DNA of 5,766 nucleotides from an uncultured Collinsella sp. (GTDB lineage Bacteria > Actinomycetota > Coriobacteriia > Coriobacteriales > Coriobacteriaceae), in the NCBI GenBank assembly GCA_958427895.1, contig CAUADW010000091.1:1-5766 (forward strand), given 5' to 3'. A program made the position numbers and the translations under genes. Within the stretch, counting starts at the first letter, position 1; each line of letters opens with the position of its first letter. This document shows, piece after piece, positions 5,364-5,766 of this stretch. The notes beneath the pieces were generated by a model. The model saw only the letters and a program-made list of their open reading frames with translations. It was not told the origin of the DNA and made no database searches.

Positions 5364-5418
5364 TCTCGATCTGTAACAGTTAGACGGTTAAAAGTGGGCT
5401 ACGTGTTACAGATTGAGA
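5364..5418. repeat. Palindromic repeat unit 2 of 3 (55 bp)
   Basis: TCTCGATCTGTAACA (5364-5378) and TGTTACAGATTGAGA (5404-5418) pair with a single G-T wobble around a 25-base centre, GTTAGACGGTTAAAA to GCTACG. The 26 bases between units 1 and 2 are not conserved. Confidence 0.93.
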
Positions 5419-5443
5419 TCTTTCAGCCCTGGTTGCCCGTTCG

Positions 5444-5498
5444 TCTAAATCTATAACAGTTAGGATTGAAAATCCCTGCTAGATGTTACAGATCGAGA
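5444..5498. repeat. Palindromic repeat unit 3 of 3 (55 bp)
   Basis: TCTAAATCTATAACA (5444-5458) pairs with TGTTACAGATCGAGA (5484-5498) with three non-Watson-Crick positions; pairing extends outward through TTCG/CGAA (5440-5443, 5499-5502). The 25-base centre again starts GTTAG and ends GCTAGA, and here contains its own small hairpin, GGATT / AATCC (5463-5475). This unit is the most diverged of the three. Confidence 0.9.
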
Positions 5499-5533
5499 CG
5501 AATGATTCGCTCGGGCTCACCAAAAACAAAAAA

Positions 5534-5571
5534 GGCCGCATGCGAACCCGTGGAGGGGTTCGCATGCGGCC
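5534..5571 (-). terminator. Strong Rho-independent terminator of the 6-phospho-beta-galactosidase gene
   Basis: A perfect 16-bp inverted repeat (5534-5549 and 5556-5571) with a 6-base loop is followed on the minus strand by TTTTTTGTTTTT. It starts 23 bp after the stop codon at 5594. Confidence 0.95.
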
Positions 5572-5593
5572 AACAGGGGGTATGCGGCGGAAA

Positions 5594-5766
5594 CTAGGCC
5601 ATAAGCAGGCCGGTCTCTGCGACGTTCTTGTACCAGTACGCGCTCGCCTTGGGATAGCGCTTCTGGGTCTCAAAGTCGATGTAGAACAGGCCATAGCGCT
5701 TGTTATAGCCGTTGGTCCAGGAGAACTGGTCCTGCAGCGACCACACAAAGTAGCCGTCGACGTTCA
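5594..5766 (-). CDS. lacG: 6-phospho-beta-galactosidase (GH1, LacG-like), C-terminal end only
   Basis: Only the last 56 residues are inside the window, ending at TAG 5596-5594; the rest lies to the right. The sequence DGYFVWSLQDQFSWTNGY followed by NKRYGLFYIDFETQKRYPK is the conserved C-terminus of glycoside hydrolase family 1. Ser in FSW, then Lys and Tyr in KRY at +7 and +9, match the three phosphate-binding residues known in Lactococcus LacG (Ser428, Lys435, Tyr437); plain beta-glucosidases usually have Glu and Phe at the first and third places. The enzyme would hydrolyse lactose-6-phosphate or another PTS-imported phospho-glycoside in the cytoplasm, fitting the tagatose pathway genes here. 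A 6-phospho-beta-glucosidase cannot be excluded from this piece. A terminator follows directly. Confidence 0.85.
   Translation of the reverse strand, partial: NVDGYFVWSLQDQFSWTNGYNKRYGLFYIDFETQKRYPKASAYWYKNVAETGLLMA

Noticed and set aside
5283..5498. CRISPR array
   Set aside because: Repeats with about 25-base unique gaps recall CRISPR, but the 15-bp sites alternate in orientation, every second gap is conserved among units, and no cas gene is present.
5283..5498. Integron attC sites
   Set aside because: The size and imperfect palindromes are suggestive, but the GTTRRRY / RYYYAAC core boxes are not present and there are no cassette ORFs between units.
5479..5748. - strand frame of 89 codons over the terminator and lacG end
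   Set aside because: It reads through the terminator hairpin and overlaps the GH1 C-terminus in a different frame; its low-complexity Arg/Ser/Pro product looks non-coding.

Overview
The window looks like chromosomal DNA of a gut actinobacterium of the class Coriobacteriia, most probably Collinsella or a close relative. This is inferred from the GC-rich coding style, the mix of PTS-type sugar genes and the lineage-typical intergenic palindromes; no phylogenetic marker is present, so the assignment is provisional. The gene content centres on galactose, lactose and amino-sugar use through the tagatose-6-phosphate route, interrupted by signs of gene decay and repeat insertion.

Layout, left to right. 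(1) 1-1482, + strand: the 3' three quarters of a LacC-type tagatose-6-phosphate kinase, an in-frame scrap of an N-acetylhexosamine-6-phosphate deacetylase C-terminus, a YhcH/EbgC-family cupin-like protein and a strong terminator. (2) 1545-1723, - strand: a tRNA-Thr(CGT) gene with its own terminator and a candidate promoter. (3) 1757-2464, + strand: an orphan mannose-family PTS IIB protein whose phospho-acceptor His is replaced by Tyr, and whose last codons lie inside a 184-bp composite palindromic repeat. (4) 2467-4554: a large hairpin terminator, then divergent galM (-) and a LacR-like DeoR-family repressor gene (+) sharing a control region. (5) 4653-5251, - strand: a Phd/YefM antitoxin and ParE-like toxin operon, with an extended -10 promoter overlapped by a palindrome. 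(6) 5283-5498: three 55-bp palindromic units, giving six 15-bp sites in alternating orientation every 40-41 bp. (7) 5534-5766, - strand: the C-terminal end of a LacG-like 6-phospho-beta-galactosidase with a strong terminator.

How the parts may work together: LacG would cleave phospho-galactosides imported by a PTS, GalM would interconvert galactose anomers, LacC would phosphorylate tagatose-6-phosphate to the 1,6-bisphosphate, and the LacR-like protein would sense a pathway intermediate. The deacetylase scrap and the Tyr-substituted, repeat-ended IIB suggest that a GalNAc or galactosamine branch once stood here and has decayed. That scenario is inference.
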